A stretch of 64,000 nt of DNA from Paracoccaceae bacterium (GCA_024304985.1 JAMWZC010000004.1:1-64000), one strand, 5' to 3'. Counted from the stretch's first letter, positions 17,923 through 26,888 are shown. Numbers and translations are program-made. The notes: generated by a model not told the origin, from the letters alone.

Positions 17923-19056
17923 TCAGGCCGCGCGTCGCCCCGCAGACCAGACGCCGCGCACGACGGCACTGCCCGCAACCGGGCGGCACCTGACCAGATC
18001 GGCCCGCAACCCCGGCACGATGCGACCCCGGTCGGTCAGCCCCGTGGCCGCGGCGGGGGCGGATGTGACGGTGGCGATGCCCCGCGCCAGATCGCCCCAG
18101 ATCTCGCCCAGATGCAGGGCCGAGGTCAGCAATGCCGCAGGCACATAATCCGACGACAGGATATCCAGAAGCCCTGCCTCCGCCAGATCGGCCGCCGCCA
18201 CATTGCCGGAATGCGACCCGCCCCGGATCAGGTTCGGCGCGCCCATCATGATCGCGATACCGTGCTGACGGCAGGCCGCCGCCGCCTCGGGTGTGGTGGG
18301 AAACTCGGCCAGCCGGATACCATGCCCGGCCGATACCGCCACCTGATCGGCGGTCGTGTCGTCATGGCTGGCCAGCACCGCGCCATAGCGCCGCGCCTCG
18401 GCCACGGCCGTCGTCTCATGCACGGCCCCCAGCCGCGCGCTGACATCCCGCAGCCGGTCCACATGCTCCACGAACTGCGCCTCGGAAATGGCGTTCTTGC
18501 CCATGACATAGGCCTTGAGCTTGGACAGGTCGCGGAACTGCCGCTGCCCCGGCGTGTGATCCATCAGGCTGACGATCCCCACCCGGTCATCGGGGCCGAA
18601 CTGGGCCATCTCCGCGATCAGCGTTTCCGAGCAGACCTCGGCGCGCAGGTGCAGGAAATGGCTGATCCTGAGCGCCCCCTGACGGCGCAGATCCAGCAAC
18701 TCCTGCGACAGGTTGCGCGCATAGGCCTTGTAGCGCCCCACGCCCGAGGGGATCGACCCCACCCGCATCGCATCGAAAACGGTGGTGATCCCCACACTGG
18801 CCAGTTCCGCATCATGGGCGATGATCGCCGCAGCATGCGGCCAGTCCACGCCGGGGCGCGGCTGGATATGGCGTTCCAGATTGTCGGTATGCAACTCGAT
18901 CAGGCCGGGGATCAGCAGATCCCCCTCGCAATCCTCACCGCCCGCAACGCGACCTGCGCCCATGTCAGCGATTACCCCGTCGCGGATCAGCAGATGCCCC
19001 TGCATGGTCCTGTCTGGCAGGACAAGTATGGCGTTGTTCAGGATCGTTTCAGTCAT
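17923..19056 (-). CDS. phnM: Alpha-D-ribose 1-methylphosphonate 5-triphosphate diphosphatase (PhnM1)
   Basis: A 377-residue amidohydrolase-fold enzyme that converts the RPnTP intermediate to the 5-phosphate with loss of diphosphate. It is close to the classic PhnM pattern: PGLIELHTDNLERH (metal motif) followed by PRPGVDW, then LMDHTPGQRQF, LASHDD, MGAPNLIRGGSHSGN and LSSDYVP. It lies at the end of the phn region but is separated from phnN by the opposed DUF1045 gene, so it needs its own promoter. A palindrome lies just upstream. A second, more divergent phnM is at 25704. Confidence 0.92.
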   Translation of the reverse strand: MTETILNNAILVLPDRTMQGHLLIRDGVIADMGAGRVAGGEDCEGDLLIPGLIELHTDNLERHIQPRPGVDWPHAAAIIAHDAELASVGITTVFDAMRVGSIPSGVGRYKAYARNLSQELLDLRRQGALRISHFLHLRAEVCSETLIAEMAQFGPDDRVGIVSLMDHTPGQRQFRDLSKLKAYVMGKNAISEAQFVEHVDRLRDVSARLGAVHETTAVAEARRYGAVLASHDDTTADQVAVSAGHGIRLAEFPTTPEAAAACRQHGIAIMMGAPNLIRGGSHSGNVAAADLAEAGLLDILSSDYVPAALLTSALHLGEIWGDLARGIATVTSAPAAATGLTDRGRIVPGLRADLVRCRPVAGSAVVRGVWSAGRRAA

Positions 19057-19090
19057 TTCATGCCCCTTTCGGGTGCTGTATCAGAGGAGG

Positions 19091-19108
19091 TGTCACCGGA
19101 TTGTGACA
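19091..19108. promoter_or_regulatory. Perfect inverted repeat between phnM1 and the DUF1045 gene
   Basis: TGTCAC-CGGATT-GTGACA has perfect six-base arms and lies in the 74-base gap between two divergent genes, 22 bases from the DUF1045 start. It is well placed to be an operator acting on both. The arms resemble the TGTCA core of Pho boxes, but here they are inverted rather than direct, so I do not call it a Pho box. Confidence 0.5.
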
Positions 19109-19130
19109 AAGCAGCGGTTAGTCTGGCTTC

Positions 19131-19850
19131 ATGACCCGATATGAAAGATACGCGATCTATGTGATGCCCGACGGCCCGCTGGCGGATTTCGGCGCGGCAT
19201 GGCTGGGCTGGGATGCCCGGGTGGGCCGCGCAGTGGATCATCCCAAGCTGGAGGCCCTGCCCCGTCCGCTGGCCGAGATCACCGCAACACCCCGCAAATA
19301 CGGGCTGCACGCCACGATCAAGCCGCCCTTCCGACTGGCCGACGCCACCACGCTGGCCGCTCTGATGGCCGATCTGGCCGCGCTTTGCGACCGTCTGGAC
19401 CCGGTCACGCTGGACGGTCTGACGCTGGCGCGTCTGGGCGGATTCCTGGCCCTTGTGCCCGAGGGCGACACCGCCGCGCTGAACGTCCTTGCCAGCGAGG
19501 TCGTGACATCTCTCGATCGCCACCGCGCCCCGTTGACCGAGGCCGATCTCGCCCGCCGCCGCAAGGCCAACCTCACCCCGGCGCAAGAGGCCCATCTGAC
19601 CCGCTGGGGCTATCCCTATGTGCTTGACGCATTCCGCTTCCACATCACCTTGACCGGCAACCTGCCCCGCGACGCGGCGGACATCACGGCCAAGGCCCTC
19701 GCCCCGCATCTGGAGGGGCTTTTGCCACGCCCTTGGCCGCTGGACAGCCTGTGTCTGATGGGCGAGGCCACGGACGGGATGTTCCATCTGATCCATCGCT
19801 ACCCCCTTGGCCCGGCACTCAGCCGGTCCAGCACCGCGACCAGCGCCTGA
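19131..19850 (+). CDS. DUF1045 phosphonate metabolism protein (2H phosphodiesterase type)
   Basis: A 239-residue protein of the DUF1045/TIGR03223 family found with C-P lyase genes that lack phnP. It has the two histidine motifs of the 2H phosphodiesterase superfamily: HATIKPPF (near residue 61) and FHITLTG (near residue 165). A likely job is hydrolysis of the cyclic ribose phosphate formed by PhnJ, replacing PhnP; this is inference from motifs and context. It is transcribed toward phnN, and the last 52 bases overlap the 3' end of phnN on the opposite strand. Confidence 0.85.
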   Translation: MTRYERYAIYVMPDGPLADFGAAWLGWDARVGRAVDHPKLEALPRPLAEITATPRKYGLHATIKPPFRLADATTLAALMADLAALCDRLDPVTLDGLTLARLGGFLALVPEGDTAALNVLASEVVTSLDRHRAPLTEADLARRRKANLTPAQEAHLTRWGYPYVLDAFRFHITLTGNLPRDAADITAKALAPHLEGLLPRPWPLDSLCLMGEATDGMFHLIHRYPLGPALSRSSTATSA

Positions 19851-20353
19851 ACGCCGGCCTCGACCGAACCGCTGTTATCCACCACGTCATGCGCGGTCCC
19901 CTCGGGCAGGGCAAAATCCGCCCGCGCCAGACGGTGATCAAGATCCGCCCCACTCTCGCGCCCCCGCACCGCAAGCCGCGTGCGCAGGGCCGCGCGGTTC
20001 GCCGTGATCAGGATCACCGCCAGATCGGGAAACAGCGCCTTCGCGCGGGGCAAGACCGCCCGCGATCCGTTGAACAGCACGACACGCCCCGCCTGCATCT
20101 GCCGCAGGACGCTGGCCGGGATGCCATAGGACAGCCCATGCGCCACCCAATGCAGCGCAAAGGCACCCCGCGCCTTGCGCGCCTCGAACTCGACAAGGCT
20201 GACACCCTCGAAAGGCTCTCCCCCTGCCTCCTCGGGCCGGGTGATCACGCGGCGCGCCCAAACCAGACCGGGTCGCTGCGCGACAGCCCCGGCCAGCAGC
20301 GTGTCCTTGCCCGCGCCGGATGGCCCGACCACAGCAACCAACCGCCCTGTCAT
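19799..20353 (-). CDS. phnN: Ribose 1,5-bisphosphokinase
   Basis: A 184-residue P-loop kinase (GPSGAGKDT, residues 10-18) of the guanylate-kinase-like PhnN family, making PRPP from ribose 1,5-bisphosphate at the end of the C-P lyase pathway. RRVITRPEEAGGE is the substrate-binding part. It follows phnL with a four-base overlap. Its 3' end overlaps that of the opposed DUF1045 gene, so the two converge. Confidence 0.92.
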   Translation of the reverse strand: MTGRLVAVVGPSGAGKDTLLAGAVAQRPGLVWARRVITRPEEAGGEPFEGVSLVEFEARKARGAFALHWVAHGLSYGIPASVLRQMQAGRVVLFNGSRAVLPRAKALFPDLAVILITANRAALRTRLAVRGRESGADLDHRLARADFALPEGTAHDVVDNSGSVEAGVQALVAVLDRLSAGPRG

Positions 20354-21048
20354 GCCGCCAGCCCCGGCGTGAAGCGCGTCACATCCACAACCCGGTCACA
20401 GACCCGGTCCCGCGCCGCCTCGTCATGAAAAATGCCCAGGATGGCCGCACCCCGCGCCTTGGCCTCTTCGATCAGCGTCAGCACCACCTCGCGGTTGGCC
20501 GCATCAAGGCTGGCCGTCGGCTCGTCCAGCAAAAGCGCGGGGTAAGCATGGGCAAAGCCGCGCGCGATATTGACGCGCTGCTGTTCGCCGCCCGAAAACG
20601 TGGTGGGCGACAGGGTCCACAGCCGTTCGGGGATATTCAGCCGCCCCAGCAGATCACGCGCCCGCGCCAGCGCCTCATCCCGCGCCATGCCCAGCGCCAG
20701 CAGAGGTTCTGCCACCACATCAACCGTAGGCACACGCGGCACCACACGCAGAAACTGACTGACATAGCCCAGCGTCGCGCGGCGCAGCGCCAGAACCTCA
20801 CGCGGGGCAGCCTGCGCCACATCCACGCCGCCCACACGGATCACGCCGCTATCGGCCAGGTAATTGCCGTAAACCATCCGCATCAGCGTGGATTTCCCCG
20901 CGCCCGACGCACCCACCAGCGCCACACATTCACCGGGCGCCACCGACAAGGCGGCATCCCGCATCACAGGAATGACCGCGCCGCCCTGATTGTGCAGCAC
21001 GAAATTCTTGCAAAGCCCTGAAATCTCGATCATCGCCACGCCCCCCAT
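20350..21048 (-). CDS. phnL: C-P lyase system ABC-type protein PhnL
   Basis: A 232-residue ABC ATPase-like subunit of the C-P lyase machinery. Walker A is GASGAGKST, the signature is FSGGEQQR, and Walker B is ALLLDEPTASLD. It associates with PhnGHIJ rather than a permease. The start at 21048 overlaps the phnK stop. An in-frame ATG at 21033 with a GGGGGG-rich leader gives the usual MIEISGL start and may be the true one. Confidence 0.93.
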   Translation of the reverse strand: MGGVAMIEISGLCKNFVLHNQGGAVIPVMRDAALSVAPGECVALVGASGAGKSTLMRMVYGNYLADSGVIRVGGVDVAQAAPREVLALRRATLGYVSQFLRVVPRVPTVDVVAEPLLALGMARDEALARARDLLGRLNIPERLWTLSPTTFSGGEQQRVNIARGFAHAYPALLLDEPTASLDAANREVVLTLIEEAKARGAAILGIFHDEAARDRVCDRVVDVTRFTPGLAA

Positions 21049-21818
21049 CAGGCCTGCAACACGCTGGAGACCAGCAGTTGCGTATAGCCATGCTGCGGAT
21101 CGTCCAGCACCTGATCGGTCAGACCCGCCTCGACCACATGGCCCGATTTCATCACCATCAACCGATGCGCCAGCAGGCGCACCACTGCCAGATCATGGGT
21201 CACGATCACCGCACTCAGCCCCATCTCGCGCACCAGCCCGCGCAGCAGGTCCAGCAGCCGCGCCTGCACGCTGACATCCAAACCACCTGTGGGTTCATCC
21301 ATGAACACAAGCCGCGGCCCGGTCACAAGGTTCCGCGCGATCTGCAAACGTTGCTGCATCCCGCCCGAAAAGGCGGTGGGCCGGTCGTCGATCCGGTCGC
21401 CCGCGATCTCGACCCTGTCCAGCCAGTCCAACGCCTGCCCCCGGATATTTCCGTAGTGGCGCGCGCCCACGGCCATCAGCCGCTCGCCGACGTTGCCGCC
21501 AGCACTCACGCCCATCCGAAGCCCGTCACGCGGGTTCTGATGCACAAAGGCCCAGTCGGTGCGCGCCAGCATCCGCCGTTCCGGCTCCGACATGGCGCGC
21601 ACATCGCGCGGCCCATCCGCGCGCGTGTCAAAGACCACCGCGCCCGCATCCGCCTCAAGATGCCCGGCCAGACAGTTCAGCAGCGTCGACTTGCCCGATC
21701 CGCTTTCGCCCACGATCCCCATCACCTCGCCGGGATAAAGATCAAAGCTCACATCCTGACAGCCGATCCGCGCGCCATAGCGCTTGGTCAGGCCCTTCAC
21801 CTGCAACAACGGGGTCAT
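21048..21818 (-). CDS. phnK: C-P lyase system ABC-type protein PhnK
   Basis: A 256-residue ATPase-like protein that binds the PhnGHIJ core. Walker A is GESGSGKST, the signature is FSGGMQQRLQ, and Walker B is LVFMDEPTGGLD. It has the longer insertion between Walker A and signature typical of PhnK. Start and stop overlap phnJ and phnL respectively. Confidence 0.94.
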   Translation of the reverse strand: MTPLLQVKGLTKRYGARIGCQDVSFDLYPGEVMGIVGESGSGKSTLLNCLAGHLEADAGAVVFDTRADGPRDVRAMSEPERRMLARTDWAFVHQNPRDGLRMGVSAGGNVGERLMAVGARHYGNIRGQALDWLDRVEIAGDRIDDRPTAFSGGMQQRLQIARNLVTGPRLVFMDEPTGGLDVSVQARLLDLLRGLVREMGLSAVIVTHDLAVVRLLAHRLMVMKSGHVVEAGLTDQVLDDPQHGYTQLLVSSVLQA

Positions 21819-22699
21819 GCCGCATCCTCCTGTCCGGTCGTGACGGGGCCTGACGCGGACAGCCGCCCCAGATGCCCCGCATCGCGGCGCGTTTCACAAT
21901 AGTCCGTGTCCGAGCAGACGAACATCCGCCCGCCCGCATCATCCACGATCACCTCATCCAGATAAGAGGTCGCGGACCCGCACAGGTCACAGGCATGATC
22001 CGCCTTGCTGGCCTCGAACGGGTGATCCTCGAAATCCAGACTGACCACCTTGCAATGCGGTGGCAGCGCATAGATCCGCTGCTCGCGCCCCGCGCCGAAC
22101 AATTGCACAGCGGCACTCTCCAGCTTGGGATTGTCGAACTTGGGGATCGGCGAGGGGTCCATCACATAACGCCCCTCGACCTTGACCGGATAGGCATAGG
22201 ACGTGGCGATCTGCCCGTGCCTCGCGATATCCTCATACAGCTTCACATGCACCAGCCCGTATTCCTCAAGGCTGTGCATCTTGCGCGTCTCGGTCTCGCG
22301 CGGCTCCAGAAAGCGCAGCGGTTCGGGAATGGGCACCTGATAGACAAGGATCTGGTCGCGGGTCAGCGGCTCTTCGGGGATGCGGTGGCGGGTCTGGATC
22401 AGCGTCGCATCGCGCGTGCGCCCCGTGGTCGCGACACCGGCGGTCCTTTCAAAGAAACGCCGGATCGACACCGCGTTGGTCGTATCATCGGCACCTTGGT
22501 CGATCACCTTCAACCGATCCTCAGGCACCAGACAGGCGGCGCTGACCTGCACCCCGCCCGTGCCCCACCCGTAAGGCATCGGCATTTCGCGGCTGGCAAA
22601 GGGCACCTGATAGCCCGGCACGGCCAGCGCCTTCAGAATGGCACGGCGGATCATCCGCTTGGTCTGCTCGTCCAGATAGGCAAAGTTGTAGTCGTTCAT
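21815..22699 (-). CDS. phnJ: Alpha-D-ribose 1-methylphosphonate 5-phosphate C-P lyase
   Basis: The 294-residue radical SAM enzyme that breaks the carbon-phosphorus bond. The Fe-S motif C-x2-C-x21-C-x5-C is intact in the C-terminal part (CDLC, then VCSDTDYC). YGWGTGGVQ near the N-terminus is also conserved. I chose the ATG at 22699 (MNDYNFAYLDEQTK). The longer open frame begins inside phnI and would add 43 unlikely residues. It overlaps phnI by four bases. Confidence 0.96.
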   Translation of the reverse strand: MNDYNFAYLDEQTKRMIRRAILKALAVPGYQVPFASREMPMPYGWGTGGVQVSAACLVPEDRLKVIDQGADDTTNAVSIRRFFERTAGVATTGRTRDATLIQTRHRIPEEPLTRDQILVYQVPIPEPLRFLEPRETETRKMHSLEEYGLVHVKLYEDIARHGQIATSYAYPVKVEGRYVMDPSPIPKFDNPKLESAAVQLFGAGREQRIYALPPHCKVVSLDFEDHPFEASKADHACDLCGSATSYLDEVIVDDAGGRMFVCSDTDYCETRRDAGHLGRLSASGPVTTGQEDAA

Positions 22700-23778
22700 T
22701 CTGCGGCCTCCTTCCCGGCAGCGGCCTCGGCCCGCAAGCGCCGCACCAGTTCCAGCTCCGACTGGAAATCGACGTAATGGGGCAGCTTGATATGCTCCAG
22801 AAATCCGGTCGCCTGAATGTTGTCGCAATGCGACAGCACGAATTCCTCGTCCTGCGCGGGCGCACCCAGATCATCCTCGCCCAGCTCGCGCCAGCGCAGC
22901 GCGCGATCCACCAACGCCATGGAAATCGCCTTGCGCTCGGTCTGCCCGAACACCAGCCCGTAACCACGGGTGAATTGCGCGGGTTCCGTCTTGGACCCCG
23001 CAAATTGGTTCACCGTCTCGCATTCCGTCAGCTCGACCTCGCCGATCTGGATAGTGAAGCCCAGTTCGGGCACCTCCATCTCGACCGGCACCCGCCCGAT
23101 GCGCAACTCGCCGACAAAGGCATGGTTGCGCGCATAGCCGCGCTGCGTCGAATACGCCAAGCCCAACACGAACCCCTCATCCCCGCGCGTCAAGGCTTGC
23201 AGCCGCAGCGCCCGGTTCGCCGGAAACTCCAGCGGTTGCCGCGTCAGATCAGGGGGGGCCGCGTTGCTCGGTTCCTCGGTCTGGATCAGGCCGTCACGGT
23301 TCAGGAAATCCGTGATATGCGGCACAGCGCCGGGCTGCGTGTCGGCCCGCGGCGCGGGGGGCACCTCGCCCTCCGCCGCCAGTTTGAAATCCAGCAAACG
23401 ATGCGTGTAATCGAAGGTCGGCCCCAGCACCTGCCCGCCGGGCGCATCCTTGAACGTGGCCGAGATCCGCCTGTCGCAGCGCATATCCGCCGTCTCCACC
23501 GGACGCGACGAGCCGAAGCGCGGCAAGGTCGTCCGATACGCGCGGATCAGGAACACGGCCTCGATCAGATCGCCGCGCGCCTGCTTGATCGCCAGCGCCG
23601 CCAGATCCGGGTCGTAAAGCGAGCCCTCCGCCATCACTCGGTTCACCGCCAGCGCCATCTGTGCGCGGATCTGCGCCACGCTCAACTCCGGCACGGCGGG
23701 ATCACCCCGCCGCTCTTCGGCCAACCAGGCATGGGCGTTCTCGATCGCCCGCTCGCCGCCCTTGACAGCCACATACAT
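22696..23778 (-). CDS. phnI: C-P lyase core subunit PhnI
   Basis: A 360-residue subunit that, with PhnG, PhnH and PhnL, attaches methylphosphonate to ribose from ATP. It starts MYVAVKGGERAIENAHAWLA, as is usual for PhnI. The conserved regions ALRWRELGEDDLGAPAQDEEF and LPHYVDFQSELELVRRLR are present. Tight four-base overlap with phnJ and single-base junction with phnH show one operon. Confidence 0.95.
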   Translation of the reverse strand: MYVAVKGGERAIENAHAWLAEERRGDPAVPELSVAQIRAQMALAVNRVMAEGSLYDPDLAALAIKQARGDLIEAVFLIRAYRTTLPRFGSSRPVETADMRCDRRISATFKDAPGGQVLGPTFDYTHRLLDFKLAAEGEVPPAPRADTQPGAVPHITDFLNRDGLIQTEEPSNAAPPDLTRQPLEFPANRALRLQALTRGDEGFVLGLAYSTQRGYARNHAFVGELRIGRVPVEMEVPELGFTIQIGEVELTECETVNQFAGSKTEPAQFTRGYGLVFGQTERKAISMALVDRALRWRELGEDDLGAPAQDEEFVLSHCDNIQATGFLEHIKLPHYVDFQSELELVRRLRAEAAAGKEAAE

Positions 23779-24362
23779 CAGACGACCTCCGCCGCTTGTG
23801 CGACAACCGTGCTGCGCGGCAGCGCCGCCAACCTGTCGCCACAGGTGAAAAAGAAATCCAGCCCCAACGGGAACAGCGCCCGATTGGCCCGAAAGGCCGC
23901 CACGTCCGGCAGACTCAGCCGCGCCGCATCGGCAATCCCCGGCCCGGTCAGGACCGCGCCGTCACCCCGCAACGCGTTCATCTCGACGATCAGCGTGGCG
24001 GACCTGTCCGGATATTCCGCCGTCCCGATCCTGTACCCCCCGAGCGGCAGCAGACTGTCCCACGCGCCCAGCGCAAAGACCGCATCGCCACGCGCCTCAA
24101 CCACAGGGGCGCCAGTATGAAACGCGATCCAGCGCCGCAATGCGACACTGTCATGGGACGGCGCCAGCCAGACCGGCGTCTCGGGATCGCACAGCACCAA
24201 CAGCAGAACGGCCGCCGCAACTGACACAGGCTCAGGCGCCTGCGCCCCGGCCACCTTCAGGATATCTCCGGGCCGCGCCATCGCCATCATCGCCGCGCGA
24301 AAGCCCCAGGCCGACTGGATCGACGGGTCGGCAAACCCGCCTGTCATCATTGCCTCATCCAT
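23778..24362 (-). CDS. phnH: C-P lyase core subunit PhnH
   Basis: A 194-residue subunit of the PhnGHIJ complex. FRAAMMAMARPGDI near the start and RANRALFPLGLDFFFTCGDRLAALPRST near the end are characteristic. Stop and start overlap those of phnI and phnG. No odd features. Confidence 0.93.
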   Translation of the reverse strand: MDEAMMTGGFADPSIQSAWGFRAAMMAMARPGDILKVAGAQAPEPVSVAAAVLLLVLCDPETPVWLAPSHDSVALRRWIAFHTGAPVVEARGDAVFALGAWDSLLPLGGYRIGTAEYPDRSATLIVEMNALRGDGAVLTGPGIADAARLSLPDVAAFRANRALFPLGLDFFFTCGDRLAALPRSTVVAQAAEVV

Positions 24363-24793
24363 CAGTCATCACCCCGCACCAGCGTGAAAAACTCGACCTT
24401 CGTGGCCGCCGCCTTGGCCGCACGCAGGCCCGCGCGCGCCTGCACCTCAGCCAGGAGCGGCTCCAGCACCGCCGCACGCAGATGCCCGGCCTCCGGCCCC
24501 TGCATCAACGCATCCACCAAGGCCGCCTGCTCCGCTTGCCGCTTGTCGCGTCCCTGCACATAGGCATGGCCAACGGCCCCACCCTCCAGCACCAGCGCGC
24601 AGCGGGTCACCGTCATCTCGCCCAGATTGAACGGGGCACCCGTGCCACCTGCACGGCCCTGCACCATCACCCCGCCCACCTCGGGCGCGCGCAGCCAGCG
24701 AAAGGCGGGGGCCATGTTCACCCCTCGCCACAGACGATCCAACAGATCTGCGGGCGCGCGCGCCAGAAGCCCCATCCAGTCCTTGCGGTCCAT
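24362..24793 (-). CDS. phnG: C-P lyase core subunit PhnG
   Basis: A 143-residue first subunit of the operon. RTPxxGxVMVQGR-type conservation appears as LRAPEVGGVMVQGRAGG, followed by FNLGEMTVTRCAL and AYVQGRDKRQAEQAALVDAL. The ATG at 24793 has GGAGGCGGGA just upstream; an ATG at 24805 has a poorer leader. Transcription starts in the gap shared with phnF, where an inverted repeat of the GntR/HutC type lies. Confidence 0.93.
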   Translation of the reverse strand: MDRKDWMGLLARAPADLLDRLWRGVNMAPAFRWLRAPEVGGVMVQGRAGGTGAPFNLGEMTVTRCALVLEGGAVGHAYVQGRDKRQAEQAALVDALMQGPEAGHLRAAVLEPLLAEVQARAGLRAAKAAATKVEFFTLVRGDD

Positions 24794-24837
24794 TCCCGCC
24801 TCCATCCTGTGATCCGGACAACCGACATCTTGCCGAC

Positions 24838-24865
24838 TTGTCTAGATTACTATACAACTATACAA
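24838..24865. promoter_or_regulatory. Candidate PhnF operator
   Basis: TTGTCTAGATTACTATACAA is an inverted repeat (TTGTnTA-N6-TAnACAA), and the heptamer TATACAA is repeated at 24859-24865. It lies 45 bases from the phnG start and 60 from the phnF start. HutC-subfamily GntR regulators bind such AT-rich inverted repeats. The position between divergent regulator and structural operon supports autoregulation and control of phnG-N. Confidence 0.65.
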
Positions 24866-24925
24866 ATTCTAACCCCATGCTGCCCACGCCGCAAGCGCCG
24901 CTTCGTGAAATTTTGGTGACATATC

Positions 24926-25639
24926 ATGACGACAACCCCGCTCTGGTCCTCCATCGCCAGCACCCTGCGCGACGAAATCAGCGCGGGGCTTTACCGGCCC
25001 GGCGACAGGCTGCCGACCGAATCCGCGCTCGCCCGCCGCTTCGGGGTGAACCGCCACACCGTGCGCCACGCCCTGTCAGGGCTGGTCAAGGACGGCACGA
25101 TCACCACCCGCCGCGGCGCGGGTGCTTTCGTCAGCCGCGCGCCCACCGATTACCCGCTGGGCCGCCGCGTGCGCTTTCACCAGAATCTCGCCGCCGCCGG
25201 ACGCCTGCCGGAAAAGCGGTTCCTGCATATCGAAACCCGCGCCGCCGATAGCGATGAGGCCGAGGCCCTGTCCCTGGCGCAGAACGCGCCGGTCCACCGG
25301 GTCGAGGGGGTCTCCTTCGCGGACGGCCTGCCCATCGCGCATTTCATCAGCACCTTTCCCGCCGCCCGCTTGCCCGACCTGCCCGCCCATCTACAGGCGA
25401 CAGGATCGGTCACGCAGGCGCTGGCCGCCTGCGGCATCACCGATTACACCCGCGCCAGCACCCGCCTGTCCGCGCGCCGCGCCACCGCGTTGCAAGCCCG
25501 CCACCTGATGCTGCGCGAGGGCGATCCGATCCTCTTCAGCTTCGGCATCAATATCGACCCGGCAGGCCAACCCGTCGAACTGGGCCAGACTGCCTTCATC
25601 GGCGATCACGTCACCTTGAGTATCCTGCCAGAGGCGTGA
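24926..25639 (+). CDS. phnF: GntR/HutC-family regulator PhnF
   Basis: A 237-residue repressor with an N-terminal winged helix (YRPGDRLPTESALARRFGVNRHTVRHAL) and a C-terminal UTRA ligand domain. It matches the PhnF type found with C-P lyase genes. It is transcribed away from phnG, and the shared 132-base gap contains the putative operator. In related systems PhnF senses a phosphate-starvation or pathway signal; the ligand here is not known. Confidence 0.9.
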   Translation: MTTTPLWSSIASTLRDEISAGLYRPGDRLPTESALARRFGVNRHTVRHALSGLVKDGTITTRRGAGAFVSRAPTDYPLGRRVRFHQNLAAAGRLPEKRFLHIETRAADSDEAEALSLAQNAPVHRVEGVSFADGLPIAHFISTFPAARLPDLPAHLQATGSVTQALAACGITDYTRASTRLSARRATALQARHLMLREGDPILFSFGINIDPAGQPVELGQTAFIGDHVTLSILPEA

Positions 25640-25703
25640 GTTTGTCACAGAACGGATACGCTTTGCAGTTATCCACAGGGTCAGCCACACAGGAAAACCC
25701 CGG

Positions 25704-26888
25704 ATGACACGCCATTCCCACCCGCCTTTGCGCCTTGTCGGCGCCACTGTCCTGCGCGAAGGGCAGATGCAGAAACGCTCGGTCGCGATGCAGGACGGCG
25801 TGATCACCAAGGGCCCCTTGCCCGAGGTGGACCTGACCGGGTTTCTGGTCCTTCCCGGCATCATCGACCTGCATGGCGACGCCTTCGAACGGCACATCGC
25901 GCCGCGCCCCTCCGCCCCCTTTCCCATCGAGACCGGCCTGCACGCCACCGACCGCGACGCCGCCGCCCATGGCGTGACAACCGCATGGCTGGCGCAAAGC
26001 TGGTCATGGGAGGGCGGCCATCGCAGCCCCGACATGGCCGAGGACATCATGGAATCGCTGGACACCCTGCGCCCCCACCTGATGACTGACCTGCGCCTGC
26101 AACTGCGGGTCGAGACGCATACGGTCGATACCGCTGACCGCCTGCTGGCCGCCATACGCCGTCATGACATCGACTATGTGATCTTCAACAACCATCTGGA
26201 CGAGGCGCTCCATCTTGCCGGGTCCCGTCCCACCGAACTGGCGCTCTGGGCCGCGAAGTCCGGCCGCTCCCCCGAGGCACAGCTGGCACTGGTCGAGGCC
26301 ACGCGTCGGCAGGCTCCGCAAGTGCCCCGCTACCTCTGCCGTCTGGCCGAGGCATTCGACACGCTGGGTGTTCATTACGGCAGCCATGACGACCCGGATG
26401 GAGAAACGCGCGAGCGGTTTTCGATGATCGGTGCGCGCATCTGCGAATTCCCCATTGCCCGCTCCGCTGCGGCACTCGCCCGCGCGGTCAACGATCCCGT
26501 GCTGATGGGCGCACCCAACGTGGTGCGCGGTGGTTCGCAATCGGGCAATATCGCCGCCACCGACCTGATCCGGCGCGGGATGTGCGATGCGCTGGTGTCT
26601 GACTACTACTACCCTGCCCTGTCGCGCGCGGCGTTCCGTCTGGTCGATGACGGCATCCTCGACCTGCCCGCCGCATGGGCGATGATCTCGACCCGCCCGG
26701 CCGAAATCCTCTGCCTCGCGGATCGGGGCGTCATCGCCTATGGCAAACGCGCCGATCTCTGCGTGGTGAACGAGGAGACGCGCCGCGTCGAGGCGACCCT
26801 CTCGACGGGTCGCCTGACCCATCTGACCGGCGAGGCCGCGCATCGTTTCCTCGGCAGTCGCGCCGAACTGGCCATGGCCGCCGAATAA
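25704..26888 (+). CDS. phnM: Second PhnM-like amidohydrolase (PhnM2)
   Basis: A 394-residue paralogue of PhnM. It keeps the amidohydrolase metal sites (PGIIDLHGDAFERH, GSHDDPDGETRERF) and the PhnM signature MGAPNVVRGGSQSGN, LVSDYYYPAL. It differs from PhnM1 in the first motif (HGDAF instead of HTDNL), lacks the LMDHTPGQ segment, and has an insertion around SWSWEGGHRSPD. It follows phnF by 64 bases and is probably co-transcribed with it. It may handle the same triphosphate or a related one. Two PhnM forms in one cluster are a point of interest. Confidence 0.88.
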   Translation: MTRHSHPPLRLVGATVLREGQMQKRSVAMQDGVITKGPLPEVDLTGFLVLPGIIDLHGDAFERHIAPRPSAPFPIETGLHATDRDAAAHGVTTAWLAQSWSWEGGHRSPDMAEDIMESLDTLRPHLMTDLRLQLRVETHTVDTADRLLAAIRRHDIDYVIFNNHLDEALHLAGSRPTELALWAAKSGRSPEAQLALVEATRRQAPQVPRYLCRLAEAFDTLGVHYGSHDDPDGETRERFSMIGARICEFPIARSAAALARAVNDPVLMGAPNVVRGGSQSGNIAATDLIRRGMCDALVSDYYYPALSRAAFRLVDDGILDLPAAWAMISTRPAEILCLADRGVIAYGKRADLCVVNEETRRVEATLSTGRLTHLTGEAAHRFLGSRAELAMAAE

